Assembly: GCA_013140775.1 (NCBI GenBank)
Contig: JABFSA010000009.1
Location: 1 to 63,907, forward strand
Length of the DNA: 63,907 nt
Reading direction: 5' to 3'
DNA from: Acidobacteriota bacterium
GTDB taxonomy: Bacteria > Acidobacteriota > Vicinamibacteria > Vicinamibacterales > UBA2999
In this document: positions 17,660-25,291 of the stretch, piece after piece
Layout: each line of letters starts with the position of its first letter
Numbering within the stretch: position 1 is the first letter of the stretch
The notes under the pieces: generated by a model
What the model was told of the DNA's origin: nothing
The model's database searches: none
The model's input: the letters and a program-made list of their open reading frames with translations, nothing else
Program-made: the position numbers and the translations under genes

Positions 17660-18172
17660 TTACAAGTGTACCCGGGCGAGGAGGTAGGAATCGATATATC
17701 GCTCCCCCGTCCACCGATCGTCTCGAAGGGTGCCCTCCACCCCAAAGCCGGCGCGTGCAAACGCGCGCAACGCCGTGGGGTTGAGGGCCAGAACATAGGC
17801 ATACACGCGGTGGAGACCGAGGTTTTGGAAACCGTGACGACACGCCAGGTCGATGGCTTCAGCGCCGAGGCCCTGTCCCCGGGTAGCCTCGTCGCCAATG
17901 ACGATTCGCAGCTCGGCCTTGCGATGGCGCTGGTCGATGTTCCACAGCCAGACATTGCCCACGTGTGCAGGGTCCTCAAGCGTCTCGATCGCAAAGTAGG
18001 CGCAATCGTCACCCTGGACAACCGTGTTGAACCAGATCTCATGCTCCTCGACCGTGACGGGACGCTGACGATCCATGAGGCGCATCAGCTCGGGGTCGCT
18101 GGCCCACTGGCGCGTCTGGTTCAGGTGGTTGCGATCCAGCGGAACCAGACGTACACGCCCGGCCGTCATCAT
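17660..18172 (-). CDS. GNAT family N-acetyltransferase (PseH/RimJ-like)
   Basis: 170 aa from the ATG at 18172, which overlaps the radical SAM stop as ATGATGA. The GNAT fold is clear: a RLVPLDRNHLNQTRQW N-terminus, HEIWFNTVV, the beta-strand pair NVWLWNID..RKAELRIVIGDE, and the acetyl-CoA pyrophosphate loop RGQGLGAEA. These are followed by NPTALRAFARAGF and GTLRDDRW. The pattern matches acetyltransferases that act on 4-amino groups of nucleotide sugars (PseH type) as well as RimJ-like protein acetylases. Operon membership with a DegT aminotransferase favours the sugar substrate. Confidence 0.88.
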   Translation of the reverse strand: MMTAGRVRLVPLDRNHLNQTRQWASDPELMRLMDRQRPVTVEEHEIWFNTVVQGDDCAYFAIETLEDPAHVGNVWLWNIDQRHRKAELRIVIGDEATRGQGLGAEAIDLACRHGFQNLGLHRVYAYVLALNPTALRAFARAGFGVEGTLRDDRWTGERYIDSYLLARVHL

Positions 18173-19287
18173 CGCGACGCATCCGGCTCGTAGATCTCGA
18201 CTTCGACCCCGAGGTCCTTGCGCATGACGTCCTTCAGATGATCTCCAGACTTCTTGAGCACTCTCAACCAGCCGTGATCCCAATCACGAATGCCCGCAAA
18301 CCACGCCGAACAACCGCGGCATGGAAACGCCTCGGCGCCGCGTCCTTCGAGGTGCAACCGGCGGTACCAGCTAAAGCGCTCGCCCTGCCAGATCTCTTTT
18401 ATCGGGACGTCGTTGGCGTTGGGAAACAGGTCGGCCGTACGGAAGGAAATGTCCTGACCGCACAGCGCAATTCGTCCCAGCGTATCCACGTTGAGCCGCT
18501 CGAAGGGCCACACGCATGGCTCCTTCTTTTCAGTCGGCAGCGCTTTGTAAAGGTGCGGGTCGAGCGCCCGTCCCATCTGGATGTGGGTGTTGTCGTCCCA
18601 GGTCAGGAACTTTCGTGTGATGACCTCGTCCACACCGACGTCCTTCATCCAGAAGTCGATCGCTGCATCAAGCTTTCCCTCGATGTGCTCCTGCCGGATG
18701 ATTGAGACCACGACGCGTGTCGGGGCCTTGAGTGTTTTCCGAAGAGCCAGAGCCGCACGAACGTTGTCTACCGCGTTGCGCCACCATCGTTCCGGATCGC
18801 GCGGAGGCCCCCCTCTGTGCGGTGGGCGCACCACGGCGTAGGTCTCCGCATCGCCGGCGTCCATCGAGAACTCGATGAGATCGATCCCGGCCGAGAGCAC
18901 GCGCCTGAGCTTGGTTCGCAGCACTTCGGTAGGCCCGAACATGCTTCCGTTCGTATTCAGCCACACACGCGCGCCCTTGCTCTTGGCAAGCTCGATCATG
19001 TCCACCATCCGCGGGTGGAGCATCGGCTCCCCACCGCCGGTGCATCGCATCCAGGCGCCATACTCGCCGCACTCGGCCGCGAGCCGGTTCCAGAGAGGCT
19101 CGGGGAACAAGTCGCCGTTTCGCTGGTGATAGAACTGCCGAATCTCCGAGTTTGCGTCGGTGTAGGGGCAGTTGGGGCAGCCGAAATTGCACGGATAGAT
19201 GATCGAGAGCACGAGCATCAGCGGAAACTCCTCCGCTCCGCGGCGAAGGCCGAAATCGGCGGCGACCTCGCTTGGCTGCTGGCTCAC
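18169..19287 (-). CDS. Radical SAM enzyme with SPASM-like C-terminal cysteines
   Basis: 372 aa from the GTG at 19287, which has AGGA about 10 bp upstream; the frame continues upstream to 19656 without useful content. C33-x3-C37-x2-C40 (PCNFGCPNCPY) binds the radical [4Fe-4S] cluster, and MRCTGGGEPMLHP is the glycine-rich SAM site. The C-terminal third has further cysteines in PCVWPFERLNVDTLGRIALCG and FPCRGCSAW, suggesting a SPASM-type auxiliary cluster. The reaction is unknown. Neighbours (DegT aminotransferase, GNAT, AsnB-like) suggest modification of a sugar or of an amino-acid substituent of the surface glycan. Confidence 0.85.
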   Translation of the reverse strand: MSQQPSEVAADFGLRRGAEEFPLMLVLSIIYPCNFGCPNCPYTDANSEIRQFYHQRNGDLFPEPLWNRLAAECGEYGAWMRCTGGGEPMLHPRMVDMIELAKSKGARVWLNTNGSMFGPTEVLRTKLRRVLSAGIDLIEFSMDAGDAETYAVVRPPHRGGPPRDPERWWRNAVDNVRAALALRKTLKAPTRVVVSIIRQEHIEGKLDAAIDFWMKDVGVDEVITRKFLTWDDNTHIQMGRALDPHLYKALPTEKKEPCVWPFERLNVDTLGRIALCGQDISFRTADLFPNANDVPIKEIWQGERFSWYRRLHLEGRGAEAFPCRGCSAWFAGIRDWDHGWLRVLKKSGDHLKDVMRKDLGVEVEIYEPDASR

Positions 19288-19319
19288 GACTGTGTTCCTG
19301 TTCTGACGTGACCCGGCGG

Positions 19320-20540
19320 TTATCGCCGGTAGTGGGCCAGCACTTTTCGTACGGCGGCCACGGTATCGTCGGCGTCCTGGTCGGTCATTCGTGGATACAA
19401 CGGCAACGAGATCGTCTGATCCGAATACGCTTCGGCCACTGGAAACATCCCACGCCGGAATCCGAACGTGTCGGCGTAGAAAGGATGCAGATGGACAGCG
19501 CGGAAGTGAATCCCGATGCCGATGTTCTCGGCCTGGATCGCGTTCATGATCGTGTCGCGGTCCGCGCTGAGCCGTTCCGGGCGCACGAGGATTGGATACA
19601 GGTGATACGCGTGAACCACGTCTGCGCGCTCCGACGGAAGCGCGATCTCCGAACAATCACTCAACCCGGTATCAAGACGCTGCTTGAGGGCCACGCGCCG
19701 CTTGTGGAACGCGTCCATCTTGTTCATCTGCGAGCGAACCAGCGACGCCTGGATGTCGAACATGTTGTACTTGTAGCCAGGCGCGATGATGTCCCAGTGC
19801 TTGTAGCCCTCAGTCCCATATCGCTTCCAGGCATCGCGACTGATCCCGTGCAGCGCCATCACTGAAATGCGATCGGCCCACTCCTGACGATTGGTCGTCA
19901 GGGCCCCGCCTTCGCCGCTCGTGATGTTCTTCGTCGCGTAGAACGAGAAGCACGTCATGTCGGCAATGCCGCCGATGGGTCGGCCCTTGTATTGCGCGCC
20001 AATGGCGTGAGCCGCATCTTCGATCACCGGTATTCCGTGTCTCGCGCCGATCGACATGATGGCGTCGAGATCGCATGGGTGACCCGCAAAGTCCACCGGG
20101 ATCAACGCCTTGGTTCTCGGTGTCACGGCACGCTCGATCGCGGCGGCGTCGATGTTGAACGTATCGGGCGCAACGTCCACGAACACCGGCTGCGCACCCC
20201 GATGGACGATGACGTTCGCGGTAGACGCAAAGGTGATCGGCGACGTGATGACCTCGTCTCCCGGACCGACGCCAACAGCCTCCAGCGCAAGGTGCAGGGC
20301 TGCCGTGCAGGAATTGACGCCCACGCAATGAGCGGCCCCTGTATACGCTGCGAGCTCCTTCTCGAAAGCCTTGGTACGCGGTCCGGTGGTCAGCCACCCG
20401 GATCGCAACGTCTCGAGCACAGCGCGCTCGTCGTCGGCATCCACGAGTGGCTGGTGAAACGGCAGGAACGACGAACGAACCGGAGACCCGCCGGCCAGGG
20501 CGAGCGTCGATGGCGAGGAAATGGTCACTCTTTCACTCAT
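19320..20540 (-). CDS. DegT/DnrJ/EryC1/StrS family sugar aminotransferase
   Basis: 406 aa. It is a PLP-dependent fold-type I enzyme. EDAAHA holds the pyridine-ring Asp (D175), and K204 in FYATKNITSGEGG is the Schiff-base lysine. Substrate loops such as LRSGWLTTGPRTKAFE and GHPCDLDAI are typical of PseC/ArnB/VioA-like aminotransferases that aminate C4 of 4-keto-6-deoxysugars using glutamate. With the dTDP-glucose 4,6-dehydratase at 10309 and the GNAT at 17660 this gives a plausible three-step route to an N-acetylated 4-amino-4,6-dideoxyhexose. The stereochemistry cannot be read from the sequence. Confidence 0.9.
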   Translation of the reverse strand: MSERVTISSPSTLALAGGSPVRSSFLPFHQPLVDADDERAVLETLRSGWLTTGPRTKAFEKELAAYTGAAHCVGVNSCTAALHLALEAVGVGPGDEVITSPITFASTANVIVHRGAQPVFVDVAPDTFNIDAAAIERAVTPRTKALIPVDFAGHPCDLDAIMSIGARHGIPVIEDAAHAIGAQYKGRPIGGIADMTCFSFYATKNITSGEGGALTTNRQEWADRISVMALHGISRDAWKRYGTEGYKHWDIIAPGYKYNMFDIQASLVRSQMNKMDAFHKRRVALKQRLDTGLSDCSEIALPSERADVVHAYHLYPILVRPERLSADRDTIMNAIQAENIGIGIHFRAVHLHPFYADTFGFRRGMFPVAEAYSDQTISLPLYPRMTDQDADDTVAAVRKVLAHYRR

Positions 20541-20614
20541 CGTATCTTGATTTTGGTACGGGATTCGGGATTCGGGGCTCGGGGCCCGAAAGCCTTAAGC
20601 CCAGAGCCTGACGC
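20541..20614. repeat. Short degenerate GGGATTC/GGGGCTC tandem in intergenic gap
   Basis: The gap between the aminotransferase and the large membrane protein holds GGGATTCGGGATTCGGGGCTC, repeating a 7-base unit about three times. It is followed by a GC-rich palindromic run. No promoter or terminator is clear. Confidence 0.4.
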
Positions 20615-23455
20615 CTAGAGACCTTCTCGCATCACCTCATAGACCGCCCATCGCTCGTCGTCATACTTCGACACGAACCGTTCGGGGAGCGCATCGAGGA
20701 CCGGGCGAAGCTCGTCGTAGTGGACAGGGCTGATGAGCACGTGCGTCACGCCCAGCGACTTCACAAAGGCGTCGCGCTCATCAGGTGTCTCCACGGCATT
20801 GAAGAACGGCTGGACGCGATACCGGCGCATGCTCGCGTCGAAGAACCGGTAGTAATCCCGAAACAGGGCGTCCTCATTGATGAACGACGCATCAAGCGTC
20901 GGAAACACGACGGCCTGCTGAGCCATGAACATCTGCGGCGGATAGGGAGTCCAGCGATCGATCGCGAAGACCGCATCCACGGGCACCTGCGTCCTGAGCC
21001 ATGTCACCAGCGCATAGTCCGGAGCGCAGGTGGTGCGTTCCGGAAGCGTGACGTCTTCCTCAGCGAAGCGCGCCGGCATGGCCGGAGTCGTCACGCAGGG
21101 AATCTGATTCACGAGCGTGTCCGGGGTGGCGGCCTGGCCTGCGGGAGGTAGTGACGGCAGGCTCAGCGGCGACAACGGCGGCCGCACAGACCAGAGCGCA
21201 AAGGGCACGACAAAAAACACGAAGGGAATTGCCTGCGAATAGAACGGCCGCGACAGCGGCTCGTGCAGCGCCATCGCTGAGCTGGCTCCGCTGGCCGACG
21301 AAAGAAATGCCGGCGCCACGAAGCCAAGCATCCAGACGAAAACCGCAACCGCTACGAGGAGACCGGCGCCTGGATACTGCAGCCAGTCCACGTGTGCCAC
21401 ACCCCATGCCAGGTCATCACCTGGCGGCGGCTGGTGTTCCACTTCGAAGGTAGACCGATCGATGAAGTGCGTATCCGCGACGGCGGCATGCCTCACGATC
21501 CCTCGCACGTTGTCCACGGACAAATTGCTCAGCCGGTAGTTCCAGACCGATCCAGCCTCCTCCGCATCCGGCTTGAGCTCCCCGTGGCCAAGTGAGAACT
21601 GGCGCTCGAGCGTACTTCGCTGTTCGTCCGCCAGCCCCGGCGCCCAACGAACGGTAACCTGCTCCGTTCTCGGGGTCGGGGCACGATCCGGCCACAACGC
21701 CGCGAGACACAGAAGGCTGACGATGGCCGTCGCCGCAATCCGCCAGCGGGACTCACGTCCGAGCGGCCTGCGGCCCAACGACGCAAATGCAAGCGCATAC
21801 GCCGCGACTAGCGGAACTGAAAACCCGCGCAGGCTCTGATTGAGGCCAATCGATGCGAGCAGGGCCAGTATTCCCGTGAGCGCTCCCACCACCGGCACCA
21901 AGAGTCGCGTGCGATCCATCCTGCCCAGGCCCACGACCGCGAGGTACGCGAGCACGCCGGCAAAGAGGTACACGAAGAAGATCACGTTGCGGACTGGAAC
22001 GTGCAGGATCTCGAAGTAGGTGACGTAGATGTACGGAACCGCGAGAAAGGGGAACGCCATCACCGCCAGGTACACCATCGTGCTCGACGCAATGAGCCAC
22101 GCCAGCGGCCGTCGCCGGAACCACACGGTCACAACGACCCCGCCGAAGAGGAGAAACGGCGTGAGGCCACTGAACAGCTGGTCGTAGTCCTGCACGAAAT
22201 CGTCAAGAACATCCACGGCGCGCGAGAACACCAGTGATGTCGCGGGAACTCCGGCGGCCACCGACACCAGCTCCGCACGTTGACCCTGAACAATCGAGCC
22301 GACAACGCTGGCCACTCGCGACTGCCACCCGGTGTAGACAGCGGCGATGAGCAGCGTCAACGCGAGCAGCGTAACGGCCCGTCGAAGATAGGGGCGAAAC
22401 TCCCGGACCGCAGCGCACACGACCACGAAACAGCCGACGTACGCCGCAAACTGAATAATCTCCCTGATATGGATGACGGTCAGCGTCACGATCAAGCCAG
22501 ACGCGGCCGTCAGAAAGAAGCTCCGCTCACGCGTGGTCTCGGCCTGCACGTACTCGAATGCGACAACCAGCAGCGCCGGCAGCAGCACCGTCATGGTCAC
22601 ATCCGGCACGTATGTGTAAGGCACCAGTTGCGCCCACCAGGCGGGAAACGAATCGACCATCCCGAAGATTCCCGCGGAGACGAGCACCACCGCCGTGACG
22701 GCCACCGCGCAGGCAACTGACGCGTACCCGAAGACCACCCGCGCCACGAGGTAGAGCATCACCAGCGCGGTGGGTCCCCAGAAGAAGCGAAGCTTGTGAT
22801 ACACGAACAGCGGATCGACATCACCGAGCCGCGCAACGAGTCCCATGAAATACAGGACGCTTGGGAACGGATACGTGTAGACGATCCCCGGCGTGACATA
22901 CAGGTTGTCAATCCGCGGCGCCGGCAGCTCGCTCAACCTGCGCACGAGCGCGGCCAACACCTGATCCTCGTACACGGCAAACGGCGAGCCCTGAAGGTAC
23001 AGCGGGACAGCAAGCAGGGCTACGAGGCCGCACACCACACACTCGTCGATCGTCACGGCGATCGAGACAGACGACTTCTGCATGACCCGGGCCGCCATCA
23101 GCGCGGACAGCGCCGCAATCACCGCCAGCATCACACCAGGACTGAGGTGCATCGACACGGCGATGGTCGTCATGACGTGCAGAAATCCAAAGCTGAGCGC
23201 TATCCCAAAACCGACGACTTCCAGAATTGAAAGCTGAGGGCGAGGTGGGACAAGGAGCGTCGCAAGCACACCAGGGACGACGGCGAGCGCGAGGGTCGCG
23301 CTGACAAGCTTGACGGCGGCGCCAAGACCTTGCTCGGGGTCGACGAAACGGGCAAGAGAAGCAATCAGCCCAACCAGCACAGCGAGCAGGGCCGCGGTAC
23401 GTCCCGAGACCGTGCCCCTCACGTGGCTCGCGTCGATCGAGTTACCGGGCGGCAT
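20615..23455 (-). CDS. Large polytopic membrane protein, probable GT-C-type glycosyltransferase with inserted module
   Basis: 946 aa. About a dozen hydrophobic helices span residues 20-595. One or two more follow at about 690-780, and a soluble tail of about 150 aa ends the protein. The tail (for example AIDRWTPYPPQMFMAQQ) resembles the extracytoplasmic domains of polyprenol-phosphate-sugar-dependent GT-C enzymes. Residues about 600-675 form a soluble module, VRWAPGLADEQRSTLERQF to DTHFIDRSTFEVE. It recurs in the three GT-C proteins at 36481, 38517 and 41399. It is the first gene of the long minus-strand glycan operon. No family could be named with certainty. Confidence 0.7.
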   Translation of the reverse strand: MPPGNSIDASHVRGTVSGRTAALLAVLVGLIASLARFVDPEQGLGAAVKLVSATLALAVVPGVLATLLVPPRPQLSILEVVGFGIALSFGFLHVMTTIAVSMHLSPGVMLAVIAALSALMAARVMQKSSVSIAVTIDECVVCGLVALLAVPLYLQGSPFAVYEDQVLAALVRRLSELPAPRIDNLYVTPGIVYTYPFPSVLYFMGLVARLGDVDPLFVYHKLRFFWGPTALVMLYLVARVVFGYASVACAVAVTAVVLVSAGIFGMVDSFPAWWAQLVPYTYVPDVTMTVLLPALLVVAFEYVQAETTRERSFFLTAASGLIVTLTVIHIREIIQFAAYVGCFVVVCAAVREFRPYLRRAVTLLALTLLIAAVYTGWQSRVASVVGSIVQGQRAELVSVAAGVPATSLVFSRAVDVLDDFVQDYDQLFSGLTPFLLFGGVVVTVWFRRRPLAWLIASSTMVYLAVMAFPFLAVPYIYVTYFEILHVPVRNVIFFVYLFAGVLAYLAVVGLGRMDRTRLLVPVVGALTGILALLASIGLNQSLRGFSVPLVAAYALAFASLGRRPLGRESRWRIAATAIVSLLCLAALWPDRAPTPRTEQVTVRWAPGLADEQRSTLERQFSLGHGELKPDAEEAGSVWNYRLSNLSVDNVRGIVRHAAVADTHFIDRSTFEVEHQPPPGDDLAWGVAHVDWLQYPGAGLLVAVAVFVWMLGFVAPAFLSSASGASSAMALHEPLSRPFYSQAIPFVFFVVPFALWSVRPPLSPLSLPSLPPAGQAATPDTLVNQIPCVTTPAMPARFAEEDVTLPERTTCAPDYALVTWLRTQVPVDAVFAIDRWTPYPPQMFMAQQAVVFPTLDASFINEDALFRDYYRFFDASMRRYRVQPFFNAVETPDERDAFVKSLGVTHVLISPVHYDELRPVLDALPERFVSKYDDERWAVYEVMREGL

Positions 23456-23606
23456 CGGTGAAATTCTCTGGTGCGGGCAGACGTGAACGGCGAACGGCTG
23501 TTCGCCGCGAGATTTCTCGCAACGTGCTGCCTGGTCTCGAGTGTGCTTCGAGGCCAGCCCCGATAATCCATGGGCCAGTCACCGGGAGATATAATCAGGG
23601 CGTTCC
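23456..23606. other. Divergent intergenic region with two perfect inverted repeats
   Basis: This 151-bp spacer separates two divergent genes. It holds a perfect 8-bp inverted repeat CGGCGAAC/GTTCGCCG with a 4-base loop (23488-23507). Next to it lies GCGAGATTTCTCGC (23507-23520). Both lie in the 5' untranslated side of the 946-aa membrane protein gene and could form RNA hairpins or bind a dimeric regulator. A GATTAT hexamer on the minus strand could be a -10. Confidence 0.45.
23590..23595 (+). promoter_or_regulatory. Putative -10 element TATAAT of the oxygenase-like gene at 23607
   Basis: A perfect TATAAT ends 11 nt before the ATG at 23607. No good -35 is visible 16-18 bp upstream. A transcript starting about 7 nt downstream of the hexamer would have almost no leader. 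Confidence 0.5.
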
Positions 23607-24623
23607 ATGTCCACTCTCAAGAGCGATTCCATGAGCACACCAGGCGCGGTCGCGCAAGACGACGACACGCTGTCGTCAGCGCCCTCCAGCCAGGCCAAAC
23701 AGATTGCCGCCATGGCCGGGCAGATCGCCGCACTGCGTGAAGAACTTTCACACGTCACCCGGCGTGAGTCCGAACTCCGAGCGGTCCTCGAGCGCGAAAC
23801 CGAGCTCGACGCGAACCTCGATCGGCTTACAAAAGTGATGCGCAAGAGCAACATGGTGGAACGGATCACCGAGTCGATCGAGGCCGCCCCGATGCGACTC
23901 GATCCGTTCCCCTACACCGTCATCGACGACGTGCTGCCGCAGTCGTTGTACGACGCCCTTCTGCTCGGCATTCCTCCTGTCGAGCTGTTCGAACACAAGC
24001 CCCTCGGCAAGCAGCATCTGGATTTGCCCTTCGACCTGGCGCCGATGTTCTCGCGCCGCATCTGGCGATACATGTGCTGGGACGTCGTTCCCAAGATGAT
24101 CGCCCCGGCGCTCATCGCCAAGTTCCGGGAGCCGCTCGACGACTGGATCAAGGCGAACTGGCCCGACATCGATCCCCGATCCGTGGATCTGCATGGCAGC
24201 GGCGGACGAATCATGCTGCGCCGGCGGGGGTATCGCATTCGACCGCATCGCGACCCGAAGTGGTCCTTCATTACCTGCATTCTCCAGCTCGCGCGCCCGG
24301 GCGACAGTGAAACCTGGGGTACGCAGATGCTGGCCGTCGAAGATGATCAGGAAGCCAAGAATACCGCGCCGTACTGGATTGACGAGAAGAAGTGCCGCGT
24401 GGTCGAGGACGTGGCGTTCCGCCAGAACCGATTGCTGGTCTTTCTCAACTCGGTTGGCGCGCACTCCGCACACATTCCTCCCGACGCAGAGCCGGCCACA
24501 CTGCAGCGGTACATCTACCAGTTCAGGGTCGGGCCGCCGGTCGAAGCCATGAACAGGCTGAAATCGCTGCTGCCGGAGGACCGGCTGCCGCTCTGGGCCG
24601 GCAAGATGGTGGCCGACTACTAG
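23607..24623 (+). CDS. 2OG-Fe(II) oxygenase-like protein with N-terminal coiled coil
   Basis: 338 aa. Residues about 30-80 are Ala/Gln/Glu/Arg-rich and predicted coiled coil. The catalytic-like domain follows with H213-R-D215, distal His at 286 or 289, and R301. It shares a RIMLRRRGYRIRPHRD block, ARPGDS, and IPPDAEPATLQRYIYQF with the shorter paralogue at 2756. That makes it a predicted double-stranded beta-helix Fe(II)/2-oxoglutarate enzyme of unknown substrate. The perfect TATAAT 11 nt upstream supports this start; an in-frame ATG at 23631 is an alternative. The TAG stop lies in a palindromic repeat, and the gene is convergent with smpB. Confidence 0.7.
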   Translation: MSTLKSDSMSTPGAVAQDDDTLSSAPSSQAKQIAAMAGQIAALREELSHVTRRESELRAVLERETELDANLDRLTKVMRKSNMVERITESIEAAPMRLDPFPYTVIDDVLPQSLYDALLLGIPPVELFEHKPLGKQHLDLPFDLAPMFSRRIWRYMCWDVVPKMIAPALIAKFREPLDDWIKANWPDIDPRSVDLHGSGGRIMLRRRGYRIRPHRDPKWSFITCILQLARPGDSETWGTQMLAVEDDQEAKNTAPYWIDEKKCRVVEDVAFRQNRLLVFLNSVGAHSAHIPPDAEPATLQRYIYQFRVGPPVEAMNRLKSLLPEDRLPLWAGKMVADY

Positions 24624-24665
24624 CGAGGCTCCGCCTCAATAGAGCGTGTGGCTCCGCCTCGCTAG
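24620..24665. repeat. Inverted repeat, possible bidirectional terminator
   Basis: The arms CTAGCGAGGC and GCCTCGCTAG are perfect 10-bp inverted repeats around a spacer that also contains GGCTCCGCCTC twice. The left arm includes the TAG stop of the oxygenase-like gene. A second strong hairpin, CCCGCCCTCCGGGCGGG, follows near 24680. Neither has a clear T-run, so terminator function is a guess. They sit between convergent genes. Confidence 0.5.
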
Positions 24666-24776
24666 TGCAGTGTCTGATTGCCCGCCCTCCGGGCGGGCGG
24701 GCCGTCTCGACCGGCGCAGAAACACTCGATTCGTTGTGAGATTTCCGCCGGTCAAGACGGCCAGCGGGACAACCGG

Positions 24777-25256
24777 TCAGCGCTGTCTGGACTTGACCGC
24801 GGCACGGGTCTCGCGGTCAACCTCTCGCTTTCGAATGGTTTCGCGTTTGTCGTGCGCCTGCTTGCCCTTGGCAAGCGCGAGCAGCACCTTTACGCGCCCA
24901 TTCTTGAAGTACATCTCCAGCGGGACGAGCGTCAGCCCCTTCTCCTTCGTCTGTCCGACGAGCTTGCGAATCTCGCGACTATGGAGCAGCAGCTTCCGCT
25001 GACGCATTTCTGCATGCGAAGCATACCCACGATGGCTGTACGGACTGATGTGAACGTTCATCATCCACACTTCACCGTTCTCAACGCGAGCAAAGCTGTC
25101 CCGCAGATTGACGCGGCCTTCCCGTATCGCCTTGACCTCTGTGCCGAGGAGCGCCACGCCGCTCTCCCAGGTTTCGAGGATGTGATAGTCGTGCCGAGCC
25201 TTGCGATTCTCCGCAATGACACGCTGTGCGAGCTCTCGTTCGGTCTTCTCGGCCAC
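24777..25256 (-). CDS. smpB: SsrA-binding protein SmpB
   Basis: 159 aa, the normal length. It carries the SmpB signatures NRKARHDYHILETWESGVALLGTEVKAIREG, the VHISPYSH block, and LLLHSREIRKL. A lysine/arginine-rich C-terminal tail (KGKQAHDKRETIRKREVDRE) follows and enters the ribosomal A site. It binds tmRNA and brings it to stalled ribosomes for trans-translation. The start is GTG at 25256, with a TACGAT hexamer ending 7 nt upstream, suggesting a leaderless transcript. It is divergent from nadE with only 35 bp between start codons. No tmRNA gene was seen in the window. Confidence 0.97.
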   Translation of the reverse strand: MAEKTERELAQRVIAENRKARHDYHILETWESGVALLGTEVKAIREGRVNLRDSFARVENGEVWMMNVHISPYSHRGYASHAEMRQRKLLLHSREIRKLVGQTKEKGLTLVPLEMYFKNGRVKVLLALAKGKQAHDKRETIRKREVDRETRAAVKSRQR

Positions 25257-25291
25257 CTTGGGAATCGTATCCGATCGGGTATTCTTCGACC
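25257..25291. promoter_or_regulatory. Compact divergent promoter region between smpB and nadE
   Basis: Only 35 bp separate the two start codons. On the plus strand TTGGGA (25258) and TATTCT (25280) are spaced 16 bp and end 6 nt before the nadE GTG. On the minus strand TACGAT (25269 down to 25264) ends 7 nt before the smpB GTG. Both messages would be leaderless, and their promoters overlap. Confidence 0.5.

Noticed and set aside
24624..24776. A tmRNA gene next to smpB
   Set aside because: The spacer is only about 150 bp, consists of palindromic repeats, and shows no tRNA-like ends or tag reading frame.
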